From Bryum argenteum (taxonomy: Eukaryota; Streptophyta; Bryopsida; Bryales; Bryaceae), in NCBI GenBank assembly GCA_037043015.1, contig CM073331.1, positions 620,001-684,000 on the forward strand: a DNA stretch of 64,000 bases, written 5' to 3'. The notes below the pieces were generated by a model. The model was given only the letters and a program-made list of their open reading frames with translations, had not been told where the DNA came from and ran no database searches. The translations under genes were made by a program, and so were the position numbers. This document shows positions 44,634 to 57,150 of this stretch, piece by piece (the stretch's first letter is position 1; every line of letters begins with the position of its first letter).

Positions 44634-46745
44634 ATGGTTTTCAAGTTGAAGCATGTGATGCAGCGTGGGAAGAAGGGGAAGGGTGATGAGAAATCGGACG
44701 TTGCGCCGGTGCCGACTGCGTCGTCATCCGGGCCTGCTGCGCAGGCTCTCGCTAAAGGTGCGGGGAATAATGGTGTGAGAGCACCGGCCGGGGTGCCAGC
44801 TGCTGCGGCCGGAGCCCCCGCGCCCAAGGGGGCAGTGCAGGCACCGTCGAAGGTGGTGGCGGGGAAGATGCCGAATGGGAGCTTCGAAGCTCTCCCGTCG
44901 TTCCGCGATGTGCCGACGTCGGACCGGCAGAACTTGTTCGCGCGGAAACTGGCGCTCTGTTGCTATACGTTTGATTTTACGGATCCGACGAAGAACGTGA
45001 AGGAGAAGGAGATCAAGCGGCAGACGCTGCTGGAGCTTGTGGACTATGTGACGTCGGGGAGTGGGAAGTTCACGGAGGCCGTGTTCGAGGATATTACGAA
45101 GATGCTGGCGGCGAACTTGTTTCGGACTCTGCCACCGTCGTCGCATGAGAACGCGGGGTCAGATAATTTTGATCCCGAGGAGGAGGAGCCGACGATGGAG
45201 CCGGCGTGGCCGCACCTGCAGATCGTGTACGAGTTTCTGTTGCGGTACGTGGTGAGCTCGGAGACGGACGCGAAGCTGGCGAAGCGGTACATTGATCATG
45301 GGTTCGTGCTGCGGCTGCTGGATTTGTTTGATAGTGAGGACCCGCGGGAGCGGGAGTACCTGAAGACGATATTGCACCGGATCTATGGGAAGTTCATGGT
45401 GCACAGGCCGTTCATCCGGAAGGCGATCAACAACATCTTCTACCGGTTCATCTTCGAGACGGAGAAGCACAACGGAGTGGCGGAGCTGCTGGAGATATTG
45501 GGGAGTATTATAAATGGGTTTGCGCTGCCGCTGAAGGAGGAGCACAAGATGTTTCTGGTGCGGGCGTTGATCCCGCTGCACAAGCCGAAGTGCGTGTCGA
45601 TGTACCACCAGCAGCTGTCGTACTGCATCATCCAGTTCGTGGAGAAGGACTTCAAGCTGGCGGACGTGGTGATACGGGGGCTGCTGCGGTACTGGCCGGT
45701 GACGAACAGCCAGAAGGAGGTGCTGTTTCTTGGGGAGCTGGAGGAGGTGCTGGAGGCGACACAGAGCGCGGAGTTCCAGCGGTGCATGGTACCGCTGTTC
45801 CGGCAGATCGGGCGGTGTTTGAACAGCTCGCACTTCCAGGTTAGTGGGTGGGGAGCTTGCAGTGAATGCGAAGTGGGAATCGGGACTGCTGGTTGGGGAG
45901 TGTATGTTGTGACAGTTACGGTGGGAATTGGGGTTGGTCGAGGGCTCTATGGATTTGGGAAGATAAGTGGCGTCTGCTTGGATGGGCTTCTGGCCTGCAG
46001 GCAGTAGGTGCATTGCGTGGTGTCGTGGAATTGAGTGCCATCGACTGCTAATCCTTCTGTTAGGCTTTGATTAGTGGGGGTTGTGTTGAATTCGGCGGCG
46101 TAAGTATTGAAACGTGTGCGGGCTGTTTGAATGCACTCATGATGGGCTAGGCAATCTGTGATCGTCATCTCTGAGAATGTGACCAAGACTCGGACATGAA
46201 ATGATCGTTTGGGTCGTTCTGGCATGGGTGAACGGGGGGTTTAGGTTCTTGGTGTAGTCCATATGGCGAGGTAGGGTGTGGGTTGGTAGTGGAGTTTAAT
46301 CTGACGGAAGGTTGTGTGTGGTATCGTGGTACAGGTCGCAGAGCGGGCTCTATTCCTGTGGAACAACGACCACATTGTGAGTCTGGTGGCCCAGAATCGG
46401 CAGGTGGTGCTGCCGATCATCTTCCCTGCGTTGGAGAGGAACACGCGGAGTCACTGGAATCAGGCCGTGCACGGGCTGACGCTGAACGTACGGAAGATGT
46501 TTCTGGAGATGGACCAGGAGCTGTTCCAAGAGTGCCAACGCAAGTACCAGGACGACGAAGCGAAGGCGAAGGGAGTTGAAGAGACGCGAGAGTTGACATG
46601 GAAGCGGCTGGAGGCGGCCGGGAACCAGAGGAGTAACTCGAGGTTTGGCAATAGTTTGTCACCGTCGGACGGTGTGATGAACACGAGCACGGTCCCCAAC
46701 AAGATAGCACCAGCACTCGGGCAGACTACTGTGTTTGAAAAGTAG
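44634..46745 (+). CDS. PP2A regulatory subunit B' (B56), copy B'-1
   Basis: Exons 44634-45839 and 46335-46745; intron GTTAGT...ACAG, phase 0; 538 residues. The B56 HEAT-like repeat core runs from about residue 85 to 510, with typical plant segments [60 protein letters not shown] and [14 protein letters not shown] before the intron, then [20 protein letters not shown] and [13 protein letters not shown]' subunits give protein phosphatase 2A its substrate choice and bind LxxIxE motifs. The N-terminal Ala/Pro/Gly-rich tail is variable between copies. It is the left arm of an inverted duplication with B'-2. Strong G/C at third codon positions creates long antisense frames, which are not genes. Confidence 0.96.
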
Positions 46746-47791
46746 TTTGACTCCCCCTTTTCTCCAGCGTGAGATGTATGATTGTCAGGAGCGAGGCACA
46801 GGCTTCGAGCTTCTGTGCAGTTCCCGTCTTCTACTCCTCCCTCGAGAGGGGTAGGGTAGTCCGGCCCCCGGTTCATCCAGACGAGGGCTATCCCTCGGAT
46901 CCAGTTGCAGATAATTACAAGTGCCAGGGTCGCGGCCGATCTCGAATCGTGCCGACGCAGTGGCGGTGTCGGATGCGGGACTGGGCAAGGATGGGGTGGG
47001 GATAGGATTGGGGATTAATGAGACTGGGGGGTCACAGCAGGAAGCAGAGAGCGTCTGTGCTAGGAGACCTGCAGATTTCAGTATGGCGGTAATATCCAAG
47101 TTGTAACCTTTTCCCTTCCTCTTCCAACATTTTTTTCTTTTTTCTTCAGTTATCTGCTCCTGTTGTAGGGGTGAATGGCGCTCCTGTTCTGTGTAGGGGT
47201 GAAAGGCGAAGTTGAGATTGTAAGATCAGTAGGTTGATTGGGGGTTTTGAGCAGGGCATCTGCTTCTTTTTTTTATTGTTCGGTGTAAAGAGACAGCTTA
47301 GGACGAGACCCGTGAGAGGGTGTATGTGGATGTGCATTTGGGTGTTGGTGAATCAGGCGAGTATGGGAGATGTCTATCTCCTGCAATGGGAGGGCATGCA
47401 ATGGACAGGGACTTGGAAGTAAAGTATTGCAGTTGCAGAGAGAGAGAGTGATGGAGGTGACAGGTGGTGAGCAAGAATGTTGGAGCCGTAGAGAGAGAGG
47501 TGCAGTAGTATACATTTAGTTTGTTATTGATCAATTTTCTGGTGCCACGGTGAGAGGCGGTGCTTTGTGTCATGCTGGTGATACACAGCCGTCCCGCATG
47601 GGACATTGAAGTGCTTGATTAGGTCGCAGTGCATGACTGTAAGACCGTGGGCTTGGTGAGAGCATCCTGAGCTGACGGTGAAATGTTTTGGCCGACGTTT
47701 ACATGATAAGCCTGACGCTGGCAGGAGGCTTTTGGTTATCGTGAGGCGTTCTCTTGTGAATACTGGTGCGTGGTGTTATATCTCGATTCAC
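44634..47791 (+). repeat. Left arm of a 3.15-kb inverted duplication
   Basis: Covers B'-1 coding sequence, intron and about 1 kb of 3' flank; homologous in inverse orientation to 49962-53107. The homology begins at the start codon: the 5' flanks do not match. It ends at CTCGATTCAC (47782-47791), whose inverse is at 49962-49971. Confidence 0.88.
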
Positions 47792-48149
47792 TTGGTGGCA
47801 AGTGATAGGGTGTTTGATGCATTTCGCAGAGCTTGTTACCTTCACTCGTTAACGATTAATCCAGTGGTTTCCTAGACCTTGCAATTTATAAGGAATTAAT
47901 TGGGTAGCATGGTGGTTGTTACTTATGAGAGGCTTACTGATTTTTATGAGTCCAATCTATGATATATTGAATGGCTACTAATGGTACCACAGTGCCAATG
48001 CCACTTAAATGCATGGGATTGCGCTGGATCAGTACTTGCTTTTGGGTGAAATCCATTGAGGTGCAGTGTCAGTTCTGCAATGCAATTTAACTTGCTGCTC
48101 GCTTTTCTTCTCTTTCGAGATTACATCTAAAACCCCTAAATTCGACTAT
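47792..48149. other. Spacer between inverted arms, left part
   Basis: No gene seen. A short word GCTTGCTTTTGGGTGA-like at about 48035-48051 has an inverted counterpart near 49900, suggesting that the duplicated block was once slightly longer. Confidence 0.35.
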
Positions 48150-48515
48150 AGGCCATATTCGTTTGGATGTTTGGTCAGCCTCTCACTTATTATTTTGGCT
48201 CGCATGAAGTTGGGACTTTTTGGAAGTTGGAAAGTCTGTCCGTACCTTTGAAGTCGCTTCAAAATTCCTCTTACTTTAGGAGATATACGGTCTAGGTTTG
48301 AAAACTGCTCAAACTGCAGTATATGCTTATATATTCTCAAAATCTGCCCAATATCATTTATATTGCAAAAACCTACAAAAATTCACCTAAAATTGAGATT
48401 TTGCTTTCGTTTGAGGTCAGCTCTTCGTTCAAGTAACTAAGGTTCCAAGGGTGTGACCCTACCGTTCCGATTACGCCCTTTTTTATTGTCAAAGACCAAA
48501 GACCACCCTTTGTGG
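48150..48515 (+). repeat. Dispersed repeat, copy 2 (copy 1 at 2150-2520)
   Basis: Same order of blocks as copy 1 (GGTCAGCCT, ATGAAGTTG, GCTTCAAAATTCCTC, TTCTCAAAATCTGCCCA, GTCAAAGAC), same orientation. Non-coding. Confidence 0.6.
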
Positions 48516-49180
48516 GTGGATTTTAACATACCTCCATCGATCTTGTTTCATTACTATCAATCTAGATAAACACCATTTTTTTAACTCTAATAGAGCAGCA
48601 TGAAAGTTGGAGATTCTAGTATGAGAGAACCGCACCAATCCTAAACAAGAAGCAGGCAATGCAATTTGCAAGGAGAGGCTTGAGTAACCATTGAAAGCAT
48701 GTTTTTTTGAGATGTAGCAGCCTCTAAAAGTCGTCAAGATTGTCTAGTTGATGCTACCCAACGAGCGATTACTAAAAGACAAAGTGGTTACTATGGGTAT
48801 ACAGGATCGTAAGCCAATACAACTCACTCAGGGGAATTCTCGTCACTCAAAGACCCTATTGGCGCAGTGGTTGTTCAATTGTACAAAGGAGAATTCTCGT
48901 CATCGACCGCATGAACATGGGATGTCCATTGTGTTAGCCGAGAGATCGTATTATTGTGCAAAGGTCGACACACGCAAACCCACAATTCAAAAATGTGGTA
49001 CAACCATAAGAAAGTAGGCAACATTTCACCATTAGTATCTCGACTTAAGCTGATGTAGAGGCTTTCGCAAGATCAGACGTCCATGACCGGGGCTAGGCTA
49101 TGTGCACAAACATTTGCATGAACGACAATGCTTTGTCATTCACTTCAATGAACACTTAGATGGACAACTCGTTTATTAAA
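48516..49180. other. Spacer between inverted arms, middle part
   Basis: An 89-codon plus frame at 48748-49017 has no recognised similarity. GGAGAATTCTCGTCA or near variants occur twice (48831-48846, 48888-48903). Nothing else. Confidence 0.3.
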
Positions 49181-49397
49181 GGTGGACGGCAAAATGGTAA
49201 ATCAAATAACTAGCCTCCTTTTGCTGCCAAATGGGGTGGACGGCAAAATGGTAAATCAAATAACTAGCCTCCTTTTGCTGTCAAATGGGGTGAACGGCAA
49301 AATGGTAAATCAAATAACTAGCCTCCTTTTGCTGTCAAATGGGGTGGACGGCAAAATGGTATATCAAATAACTAGCCTCCTTTTGCTATCAAATGGG
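49181..49397 (+). repeat. 54-bp minisatellite, four copies
   Basis: Unit starts GTGGACGGCAAAATGGTAAA and is repeated four times with one to three changes per copy. As 54 is a multiple of three, one plus frame (49182-49448) encodes an 18-residue repeat, VDGKMVNQITSLLLLSNG. There is no evidence of a longer gene around it. Confidence 0.95.
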
Positions 49398-49961
49398 AAT
49401 CACAAGCTCACTCTGCTATATATTCTGGACAACACCACCTACCCTTGATAGCCGCACAATAGAGACTTGATCAACTTATTTTGTGCTAGCTACGGATTAT
49501 GCTACAACCCATTCCCACTCCTCTACGTGCAAGTTTATCAGAGGTAAGGTAAAGAACCAATTGAACCAAAGGCGGTTGTTGTTGCACTCACAAGTTCGCA
49601 CTACTACAATACACACAGCAGATACGGTCAGGACATTATGGTGAGCAATTCGCTTGACATACATCGCTACATTTCGTGCTCTTTTTTTCCAGCAGTCCGA
49701 TCCATAGAGATGAACAATCACTATATCGTAACCTAAAATGGAATACAATTCTGAAAAGGGAACATTTAAAATCAATGACCTGCAAGCTGTACAAGAGAGA
49801 GGCAGCGGCAAGCACGTCACGCAAATGCAGTATTATCCGTACTTGTTACATAATATGAGCGAGGTGTGCATATCGACAAATCGACACACATCACATCACC
49901 CAAAAGCAAGCATCAATGCAGCACAATCGCAAGCACACATGTGCCAAGTCTATAAAGTGTC
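49398..49961. other. Spacer between inverted arms, right part
   Basis: No gene or element seen. Confidence 0.3.
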
Positions 49962-52900
49962 GTGAATCGAGATTTAACATCATGCACCAGTATTCACAGA
50001 AATACACCACACAATACCAAAAGCCTCCTGGGTCAGGCTCATCGTGTAAACGTCGGCCAAAACATTTTACCGTCGCCTCGGGATGCTCTCACCAAGCCCA
50101 CGGTCTTACGGTCTTGCCCTGCAACCTAATCAAGCACATCAATGTCCATGCGGGAGGGCTGTGTTCACCACATGACACAAAGCACCGTCTCTCACCGTGG
50201 CACCAGAAAATTGATCAATAACAAACTAAATGTATACTAAAGCCCTACTACTGCACCTCTCTCTCTCTCTCAACGGCTCCAACATTCTTGCTCACCACCT
50301 GTCACCTCCACTCTCTCTCTCTCTTTCTCTCTCTCAAACTGCTTCTGGACCTCAACCGTACCAACCCAGAAGTCCCCGTCCATTGCATGCCCTCCCACTT
50401 CAGGAGATAGACACCTCCTATACTCGCCAATATCTCCTGATTCACAAATGAACCATCCTTCCACTTCACCAACACCCAAATGCACATGTACATGCACCCT
50501 CTCACGGATCTGGTCCAAAGCTGTCTCTTTACACCAAACAATAAATAAAAGCAGATGCCCTGCTCAAAACCCCCAATCACCTACTGATCTTACAATCTCT
50601 ACTCAGCTCAACCCCGCCTTTCACCCCTACACAGAACAGGAACAGATAATGGAAGAAGAAAAAAATGTTGGAAGAAAAAAGTTACAACTTTGGATATTAC
50701 CGCCATACTGAAATCTGCAGGTCCCCTAGCACAGACGCTCTCTGCTCCTGCTGTGACCCCCAATCTCAATAATCCCCAATCCTATCCACCCCATCCTTGC
50801 CCAGTCCCACATCCGACAGCGCCATTGCGTCGGCACGATTCCAAATCGTGCCGCCACCCTAGCCCTTGTACTCATCTGCAACTGGATCCAAGGATCGCCC
50901 TCGTCAGGATGAACCGGGAGCCGAACTACCCTACCCCTCTCGAAGGGGTAGAAGACGGGAACTGCACAGAAGCCCGAGCCAAATGTCACACTCCTGACAA
51001 TCATACATCTCACGCTGGAGACAACGAGCAGACGAACTACTTCTCGAGCACTGCACTCTGCCCGAGTGCTGGGGACGCGCTCCCCGCTATCTTGTTGGTC
51101 ACACCGTCCAACGGTGCAAAACTGTTGCCCATACTCGAGTTACTCCTCTTATTCCCAGCCGCCTCCAGCCGTTTCCACGTCATTTCCCGCATCTCTTCCA
51201 CCCCTTTTGCCTTGGCTTCGTCGTCCTGGTACTTGCGTTGGCATTCCTGGAACAGCTCCTGGTCCATCTCCAGGAACATCTTCCGCACGTTCAGCGTCAG
51301 CCCGTGCACGGCCTGATTCCAGTGACTCCGCGTATTCCTCTCCAACGCAGGAAAGATGATCGGCAGCACTACCTGTCGATTCTGGGCCACCAGACTCACG
51401 ATGTGGTCGTTGTTCCACAGGAATAGTGCCCGCTCTGCGACCTGAACCACAACACAACACACATGCTTTCAGTCAGAAAAAAACCCCATTTCCAATCTCC
51501 CCCTGGCCCCTGCCCTCTGACAGATTACAAACGATCAATTAATGTCCCGAGTCTCCGCCACATTCACAGCGTTGACGAGTACAGACTGCCTCGCCCATCA
51601 TGAGTGCACTCAAACAGACCGCCAGCGATCCAATACTCACGCCACCGACTTCAAAAACCCTCCCAGTACACATCAGAGCCCACAGGAAGGATAAGCACTA
51701 AATAGCACCCAATTCTACAACACCACGTAATGCACCCACTACCTGCAGGTCAAAGAACAACAATGCAGAAGCCCCTTAACAACTCGACTCCACCATGCCC
51801 TTAACCAACCCCAATTCCCACCGTAACTGTCACAACATACACTCTCAACCAGCATGCCTGATTCCCACTTCGCATTCACTGCAAGCCTCCCATCCACGCA
51901 CCTGGAAGTGAGAGCTGTTCAGACACCGCCCGATCTGCCGGAACAGCGGCACCATGCACCGCTGGAACTCCGCGCTCTGTGTCGCCTCCAGCACCTCCTC
52001 CAGCTCCCCAAGAAACAGCACCTCCTTCTGGCTGTTCGTCACCGGCCAGTACCGCAGCAGCCCCCGTATCACCACGTCCGCCAGCTTGAAGTCCTTCTCC
52101 ACGAACTGGATGATGCAGTACGACAGCTGCTGGTGGTACATCGACACGCACTTCGGCTTGTGCAGCGGGATCAACGCCCGCACCAGAAACATCTTGTGCT
52201 CCTCCTTCAGCGGCAGCGCAAACCCATTTATAATACTCCCCAATATCTCCAGCAGCTCCGCCACTCCGTTGTGCTTCTCCGTCTCGAAGATGAACCGGTA
52301 GAAGATGTTGTTGATCGCCTTCCGGATGAACGGCCTGTGCACCATGAACTTCCCGTAGATCCGGTGCAATATCGTCTTCAGATACTCCCGCTCCCGCGGG
52401 TCCTCACTATCAAACAAATCCAGCAGCCGCAGCACGAACCCATGATCAATGTACCGCTTCGCCAGCTTCGCGTCCGTCTCCGAGCTCACCACGTACCGCA
52501 ACAGAAACTCGTACACGATCTGCAGGTGCGGCCACGCCGGCTCCATCGTCGGCTCCTCCTCCTCCGGGTCGAAGGTATCCGACCCCGCGTTCTCATGCGA
52601 CGACGGAGGCAGCGACCTAAACAAGTTCGCCGCCAACATCTTCGTAATATCCTCGAACACCGCCTCCGTGAACTTCCCACTCCCCGACGTCACGTAGTCC
52701 ACCAGCTCCAGCAGTGTCTGCCGCTTGATCTCCTTCTCCTTCACGTCCTTCGTCGGATCCGTAAAGTCAAACGTATAGCAGCACAACGCCAGCTTCCGCG
52801 CGAACAAGTTCTGCCGGTCCGAAGTCGGTACATCACGGAACGACGGCAGGGCTTCGAAGCTCCCATTCGGCATCTTCTCCGCCACCACTGCCCCGCTCCG

Positions 52901-53107
52901 CCCCGCCGGTGCCTGCACTGCCCCCTTCGGCGGGGGAGCTCCAGCAGCAGCAGCTGTCACCGCCCTCGCGCCATTGTTCCCTGCGACCTTGGCCTGCCCA
53001 GGCGCAGGGCCGGAAGATGACGCAGCCGGCACCGGCGCGGCGTCCGATTTCTCATCGCCCTTGCCCTTCTTCCCGCGCTGCATCACATGCTTCAGCTTGA
53101 AAACCAT
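49962..53107 (-). repeat. Right arm of the 3.15-kb inverted duplication
   Basis: Inverse counterpart of 44634-47791. The 3' flank homology includes the (GA)-rich tract and the GTGGGCTTGGTGAGAGCATC and TGTTTTGGCCGACGTTTACA blocks in inverse orientation. Confidence 0.88.
51037..53107 (-). CDS. PP2A regulatory subunit B' (B56), copy B'-2
   Basis: Exons 53107-51902 and 51441-51037; intron GTGCGT...TTCAG, phase 0; 536 residues with the same B56 core as its neighbours. Exon 1 resembles B'-3 rather than its inverted partner: [28 protein letters not shown] and the N-terminal [12 protein letters not shown] with GRSGAVVA are shared with B'-3, against [16 protein letters not shown] and SDNFD in B'-1. 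The intron after its first seven bases, exon 2 ([33 protein letters not shown]) and the 3' flank follow B'-1. It therefore looks like a mosaic made by gene conversion. Frame complete, no damage seen. Confidence 0.96.
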
Positions 53108-54249
53108 CTCTCCCTGCTCTGACCACTTTCCGCAACCCTAAAAGCGCACTCTCTTGTGATGCAGTATCAGCATCTGCGAAGTATCAGCGTTTGCGAATGA
53201 TCCCAGTCCTGCCCCAGTGTGCGTTCGGGATCTGCCAACGATCCCTGTGATTCACACTCCTTTCCTCATGCATTCGGATTGCTGTCGGCATGGGCTTATA
53301 CTGCATCACTCTCCCTCCTACCTCGTCTCACTTTCTTATCCCGAGTGACAGGAACGGCAATGAGTATTTTCCAATGCCCTTCGTCCACTACTATCTCCTG
53401 CTCCAAAAATACATCAATTTCAGTCCAACCACAGTCCAAAAGCCTACCTCTACGCTTCTCCACTCCGCCCGCTCTCGCCAAGCGCGCTTCCGGCAACATG
53501 CCACTTCAAGAACTATTTCAAACCAAAAACCCTATCCTTTGGCGATGAAGAGCTCACCTGAGCATGACGCAGCTATCGCTCTGAATTTGGACGAACGAAT
53601 CAGCAATCAGCTCCTCTGAAGCTTTCGGGCTACTCCATTTCCAGCTTCTCCAAAAGGAAGGAGGAGAAGCAATTATTCTGCGTTCCAATGAGCACTTGGT
53701 GCAATGAGAGAGCTCGGCACGCAAGGCCTCTCTGATAAGAAGCTGATTATTGCATAGTCATTAGTAGCCTTCTAGTCTACCTACTCCTCTTGCAGATGCT
53801 GCTTGAGCGCGGCCGCCATGGCCGTCTTGGTCGTCGCGAATGAAGCAACGATGGCGGAGAAACTTCGGGCAACATTGGCGGAGTCCATATGCTTTCTTCG
53901 TCGTCCTCGCTACGACGTCACCCCCTTTTGACGGTATCGACGGCTCAGATGCTGTCGAGCGTCTCATCCATCGGTCACTAGTTTTGTTATTTTCGGGTAC
54001 GAAGAGGGAATCCTGTACTATCTTGATTTTAAACTTCTTGGGGTCAATAGGAACACCACCGTCCTTTTCGAGGGGGAATATGGAGAAACTTGTTATATGT
54101 CAACCAATTCGAATTTGTGTGAGATATGTTTTGGTTATCTTAACATATTCTTTGAACCAATCAAACATTATTTCTATATCAACTTGACTTGGCTTGAGTT
54201 GTTATTTAGAGCAATTAAACGCGATTGTTTGTCTTGATATATTTAGTGA
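53108..54249. other. 5' flank of PP2A B'-2
   Basis: Leader and promoter region. A GC-rich patch at about 53760-53990 (GGCCGCCATGGCCGTC) stands out, but its frames have no similarity. Otherwise nothing. Confidence 0.35.
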
Positions 54250-57150
54250 GTATTGCATATTGATACTTTTCTTCTCATGAATTGAATAAAAAAAAGTTTT
54301 TTACAAAACAATATTTTTTATTTAAAAAAATAAATTTTAATTATAATATTACTCTTATGTTTATTTGAACTTATATGACTTTCTTATATTATGTATAAAA
54401 TATTTGATATATCAATGAATGGATACTTGGTTCTTCAAAGAATATCTGTAAAACCATTAATAAACTATGTATCTTAGGAATTGTGTTACTCTCCTACTTC
54501 AAAACTTATGGTTTAAATTGATTTTCATAAACGTCCATTTGTAACAAGTTCTTTCAATATAAATTTCTTTATCATAACATATTTATATGAATCAGCTTTT
54601 ATTGTATCAAGAGCAGTATGCTTTCACTTGTTTTAAATGAGTTGTTGGTTAATTTTCTCATTTTGGTAGGAAGAGAGAATCTAATGTTATTTTTAATACA
54701 TCTCTTACGAGGATCGATATAAAGATCATGAGTATGTATGAATAGATTCAAATTTGTGTGTTTGATTTTTTGTTAACTTACAAATTTCTTAAAACTATTT
54801 TGACATCTCCTTAATATGTCAATATTATATTTTATTTGAGCGATCGCATTTGGCCGCATGAGGTATTGTGATAACCATCAAGTTATGTTTAATTTTTCAT
54901 CAATTTGAATATCACAATGTCTAAGCGTTATCATCCTTTTAACCTCCACTACTATTTATTTTTGAAGTTGTTTTTTGATGAAGATGTTTATACACTTCTC
55001 ATCTAATATCACACATCATAAGAGCTCAAAAAATCATCGATATATCAAAAAGAACCAAAAACCCTCACGTCACAATACTCAAATGCATCTTCTACAACTT
55101 GGCCTTAGCGAATACGTTGGATTTAATTTTACAGCCATTATAATCAAAGTACAGTCATGGCTGTATTTAAGCCCTACTTTTCTAAGATGTCAAGGAAGTG
55201 AGTCTATAAATTGTAAAATTTTTGCACCTATAAGTTGGAATTGATTCCTTATAGAGGAAGGGCCCTTATTTAAGTTTTTCTATTTTATTTTTTCTTCTTG
55301 TGCTGTAAAAAATTATTTTCACATTACATTTATCTATATTATTTCCTTCAAGTTCACCAAAGTTATTTCCAACTGCAGATGTGCTAATAAAAATTTCTAT
55401 GCAAATATTACTTTTATGAAATTTGTGTGAAGATTACTTTTGTAAGATATAGTATGTTCCAAAATGGTTAATATATGCTTTACCACTTTACTTATTGGAG
55501 TATTTAAATATATATCAAGCACATTAAAAGTAAATGATAACATTAAAATACATCCAACTCTTACAATCAAATTTAATTTTAGTATGTATGAACGAAAAAT
55601 TTAACATCCTAGAGTATTTCTTAAGAGCAAATATAGGGTTGATTGTGGTATATTTAATTTATAAATATAATTTAAGATTTTATTCTTATATATGAAGAAA
55701 TGATTCATACTACAATATTATCATATGAAAATATTTGTTTAAATTGGACTATTGTTGGTCCAATACAACATGGCTAATGTAACTTTCCATTATGGTTTTA
55801 AATTTGGTATGTATTAATATCTATTGATTTAAAATAGTGACATGAATACTAAAACATCATCATAGTGTTTTTTATAAATTTACACACTCAATATTTTACT
55901 CCAGATTTATTTGTAATGTGATATCGTAATACCATTTATAACCAAATTTGTCATTTACCAGAACATGATACATAGTTTCTCTATTACAAAAACTCAACTT
56001 TCATATTTTACTTTTATTTTAAAAAATAAGAAAAATATTTAAAATACACATGCACAATAACTTCCATTCAACAATATTGTTATAAGCGCATGTATGTTAC
56101 ATTCTCTACTCAATCCAATATTCTTTACTATATTTGTTTTAGTCACTTTTACTCTCATATAGAACATCGTTGCTATAAGACAAAAAACAATGGTTGTATT
56201 AAAGCTTTTCACTAGTGTTTAAATTTACCAATTGCTTTGTGTAGAATTCTAAAGTTTTTATTATCTAGTCTATATTGGCTACTTTATAAGCGAGTTAATT
56301 TCACTACAAAATTTCTATGAATGATTACAAACATAATACAAAGTAACATATGTTGTTATGTTTGAGCATATTATTGTATTTTAATTGAAACTAGTATCTA
56401 TTGGAGTAATTTTTGTAAAATGCGAAAAGATTTCCTTTGTATTGTTAAATAGTTGGATTTGAAAACAGATAAAAATTTACACTATAATCATATCCGTTTG
56501 GACTACAAGGTATTAAATTTTTTTCTTTTTTTTTCTTTTTTTTTCAAATTCAACAACTTAGGCACGATGTACATAGGAAATCAAGCTTCACATCGGGTTG
56601 GACGACGATGAGTTTTTCTTCAACATGATTTTTTCATATTTTTAATTATAAGAGATGGAGCAATCACATAGAGAGGGTTTTGCCCTTTTTTCCATCCCAT
56701 ATATGGCTTGACTCTCATGTAAAGCATTTTCTACTTTATGTACCATTTAATACTTACTACTCCTACCCTTTTCTCCAATTAGAATATGTCAATTTCACTT
56801 ATTAAATTAAATTTAGTTTCTAAAATTTTTTGTGATATACTTTGTTGGTTTTTTGACTTGTGGTTTCCATTCACAAGGTAACATCTTACTTAATATTCAA
56901 AAGTTCCCATTTGTGTGTTTTGTAAATTTCTCAAATTATTTTGTGAACAAAATATTCGGAAAGTGCATGTTACCTATCTATCGGTAATATGAAAAAGTTA
57001 TCAAATGGCTTCATACAACCTGTTGATAACATATACTTCAGACAACACCATAATCACACAAAGATTCTATCATAAAACAAACAACCACCTTAATGATATA
57101 AAAAACTCTGCACAATATCGTATATTATCTTCCTACTTCAGAGTCTTACA
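54250..57150. other. Strongly AT-rich spacer
   Basis: About 2.9 kb rich in A/T runs, with no reading frame of note and no repeat recognised. The change at both edges is abrupt against the GC-rich PP2A genes on either side. Confidence 0.6.

Noticed and set aside
51854-53020. Long antisense frames (up to 472 codons, Pro/Leu/His/Arg-rich) opposite all three PP2A B' genes
   Set aside because: They mirror the strong G/C third-position bias of the B56 coding strand and recur in all copies only because the DNA is conserved; no start context, no known domain.
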